Positions 4,850 to 5,969 of a stretch of DNA of 5,969 nucleotides are shown here, one piece after another (position 1 is the first letter of the stretch; each line of letters opens with the position of its first letter). The stretch comes from an uncultured Geobacter sp. (GTDB lineage Bacteria; Desulfobacterota; Desulfuromonadia; Geobacterales; Geobacteraceae): contig CALABV010000028.1 of assembly GCA_937886325.1 (NCBI GenBank), positions 1 to 5,969 on the forward strand, read 5' to 3'. The translations under genes were made by a program, and so were the position numbers. The notes under the pieces were generated by a model. The model ran no database searches. It was given only the letters and a program-made list of their open reading frames with translations, and had not been told where the DNA came from.

Positions 4850-5836
4850 ATGGATGCCATGCCCGATATTCGCCAGAATGAAATTGCCGTCACCTTGAAG
4901 GATCTCTCCCGCCGCTTCGGCGACTTCACGGCCGTGAACCGCATCAGCCTGGACGTGAAGCGGGGCGAGATCTTCGGCTTCCTCGGCCCGAACGGCGCGG
5001 GGAAATCCACGACCATCCGCATGCTGTGCGGCATCCTGGCGCCCAGTAACGGGTCGGGCACGGTGGCCGGGTTCGATATCGTGCGTGAACCGGAGCGGAT
5101 AAAGACCGTCATCGGCTACATGAGCCAGAAGTTCTCCCTCTACGAAGACCTCACCGTGGAGGAGAACATCGACTTCTACAGCGGCATTTACCGGATTCCG
5201 CAGGAGAAGAAGGCCGAACGCAGGGAATGGGTCATCGACATGTCCGGGCTCCGGGAGCACCGGGCATCCCGCACCGCCGTGCTCTCCGCCGGATGGAAGC
5301 AGCGGTTGGCCCTGGGGTGCGCCATCCTCCACGAACCGCCGGTGATTTTCCTGGATGAACCCACGTCGGGCGTGGACCCCATCAGCCGAAGAAACTTCTG
5401 GGATCTCATCTACCGCCTGGCGGACCGGGGCGCCACCGTGTTCGTCACCACCCACTACATGGACGAGGCCGAATACTGCGACCGCCTGGGGCTCATCCAC
5501 CGGGGCGAACTGATAGCGAGCGGCTCTCCGGAGGAGTTGAAGACTCGCTTCATGAAGGAAGAGGTCGTCGAGGTCCTCTGCGATCGGCCCCAGGACGCCA
5601 TGGAGAGCATCGAGAAGATAAAGGGCGTCAGGCACGCGGCCCTGTTCGGCGCGGGTCTGCACGTGGTGGCGGAAAACGCCGCGACTGCCACGCTCGCCAT
5701 AGCGGCTGCGCTGGCAGGACTGGACATCACGGTACGGGGCATGGAAACCATCCTGCCGTCCCTGGAAGACGTTTTCGTTTCCCTCATAGAGGCGCGGGAC
5801 CGTTTGGAGGCCGGGCAGCGGGAATTCAGGCAATGA
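4850..5836 (+). CDS. ABC exporter ATPase, YbhF C-terminal-half type
   Basis: A 328-residue ABC ATPase, second of the pair. Motifs: Walker A GPNGAGKST (46-54), Q-loop Q93 in YMSQKFSLYEDLTVEENIDF, signature LSAGWKQRL (145-153, Ala where Gly is canonical), Walker B VIFLDEPT (165-172), D-loop SGVDP, and switch histidine H202 in VTTHYMDEAEYCD. The C-terminal PSLEDVFVSLIEARDR parallels the first ATPase. The LSAGWKQRLALGCAILHEP segment resembles the second half of YbhF-type fused ATPases. Starts at 4850 (MDAM) or nine bases later at 4859; neither has a clear ribosome site, so translation may be coupled to the ATPase gene ending at 4836. The stop overlaps the next ATG (ATGA, 5833-5836). Should heterodimerise with the first ATPase beneath one or two ABC-2 permeases. 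Very firm as an ABC ATPase; partner assignment is inferred from context. Confidence 0.94.
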   Translation: MDAMPDIRQNEIAVTLKDLSRRFGDFTAVNRISLDVKRGEIFGFLGPNGAGKSTTIRMLCGILAPSNGSGTVAGFDIVREPERIKTVIGYMSQKFSLYEDLTVEENIDFYSGIYRIPQEKKAERREWVIDMSGLREHRASRTAVLSAGWKQRLALGCAILHEPPVIFLDEPTSGVDPISRRNFWDLIYRLADRGATVFVTTHYMDEAEYCDRLGLIHRGELIASGSPEELKTRFMKEEVVEVLCDRPQDAMESIEKIKGVRHAALFGAGLHVVAENAATATLAIAAALAGLDITVRGMETILPSLEDVFVSLIEARDRLEAGQREFRQ

Positions 5837-5969
5837 ACGTGAAGACGGCGGGCGAAGTCGTCCGTAGTGAACGACTTTGGCCTGATTCGTCGCTGCTCTT
5901 GGCGAAATGGAGCGTCAACAGCCGATGCTGTCCGAACCCGCGGGGTGAGTTCATCGGCTGTAGCGAAAT
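5833..5969 (+). CDS. Start of the next operon gene (ABC-2 permease expected), partial and possibly interrupted
   Basis: An ATG at 5833 overlaps the ATPase stop as ATGA, a standard sign of translational coupling, and the frame stays open for 45 codons to the window edge. In ybhGFSR-type operons the next gene encodes an ABC-2 permease, which usually begins with a short basic stretch ending in a (R/K)KE motif before the first membrane helix. Here the first 11-13 residues (MNVKTAGEVVRSE) could fit such a start, but what follows (RLWPDSSLLLAKWSVNSRCC) has no membrane helix and includes two adjacent cysteines. DNA from about 5865 holds an inverted repeat and a short direct repeat. Either the gene is interrupted by an inserted element after about codon 11, or it is an unfamiliar protein. 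No ribosome site is seen beyond the coupling overlap. Only the ATGA start is well supported. Confidence 0.4.
   Translation, partial: MNVKTAGEVVRSERLWPDSSLLLAKWSVNSRCCPNPRGEFIGCSE
5902..5969. repeat. Inverted repeat flanked by a 7-bp direct repeat at the window end
   Basis: ACAGCCGATG (5918-5927) is perfectly complementary to CATCGGCTGT (5952-5961) across a 24-base loop. Inside, AAC (5935-5937) can pair with GTT (5949-5951), and ACCC with GGGT around GCG is an alternative small stem. GCGAAAT occurs at 5902-5908 and again at 5963-5969, on either side of the stem. This could be the structured end of a mobile element or a folded RNA. It could also be chance, since only part of it lies in the window. 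Confidence 0.45.

Noticed and set aside
3658..5833. Two long minus-strand frames opposite the ATPase genes (3658-4683 and 4688-5833)
   Set aside because: They mirror highly conserved ABC ATPase coding on the plus strand; their His/Gly/Arg-rich products and repeat-derived KGKGQRAKGK stretch are antisense artefacts of GC-rich DNA.

Overview
The window reads as chromosomal DNA from a GC-rich Gram-negative bacterium. It encodes an envelope lipoprotein with a lipobox and a HlyD-type periplasmic adaptor, so an inner and an outer membrane are implied. Gene style and product mix suggest Desulfuromonadales/Geobacter-like Deltaproteobacteria; this is inference from protein character, not from a database match.

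Left part (1-2033), minus strand. The window opens inside a YifB/ComM-family gene (Mg-chelatase-like AAA+ ATPase). Only its N-terminal 217 codons are present, starting at 653; the ATPase core lies outside the window. A 327-bp gap follows (654-980). It holds a weak candidate promoter for yifB/comM and a perfect 14-bp hairpin that probably ends transcription of the next minus-strand gene. That gene (981-1823) encodes a 280-residue lipoprotein with an LppM-like N-terminal segment and no firm function. A divergent promoter region lies between 1824 and 2033.

Right part (2034-5969), plus strand. An operon-like series starts from a good sigma70-type promoter (TTGCAT-17-TACACT). It encodes (i) a small zinc-ribbon membrane protein, (ii) a HlyD/YbhG-like periplasmic adaptor, (iii) and (iv) two ABC ATPases corresponding to the two halves of the fused YbhF ATPase, and (v) the first codons of a further gene overlapping the last ATPase by ATGA. 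By analogy with ybhGFSR, genes (ii)-(iv) should form a multidrug or small-molecule efflux pump, with ABC-2 permeases (ybhS/ybhR type) expected next. The last ~100 bases do not look like a permease. They hold a 10-bp inverted repeat flanked by a 7-bp direct repeat, so the permease gene may be interrupted.

Most notable points: the two ATPases have complementary motif defects that all fall on one composite ATP site; a tandem TTTGCCC heptamer array sits between the adaptor and the first ATPase, has an inverted partner that forms the adaptor's last codons, and leaves that ATPase without a clear ribosome binding site; and the 3' end of the window is anomalous. No CRISPR array, tRNA, rRNA or clear complete mobile element was seen.
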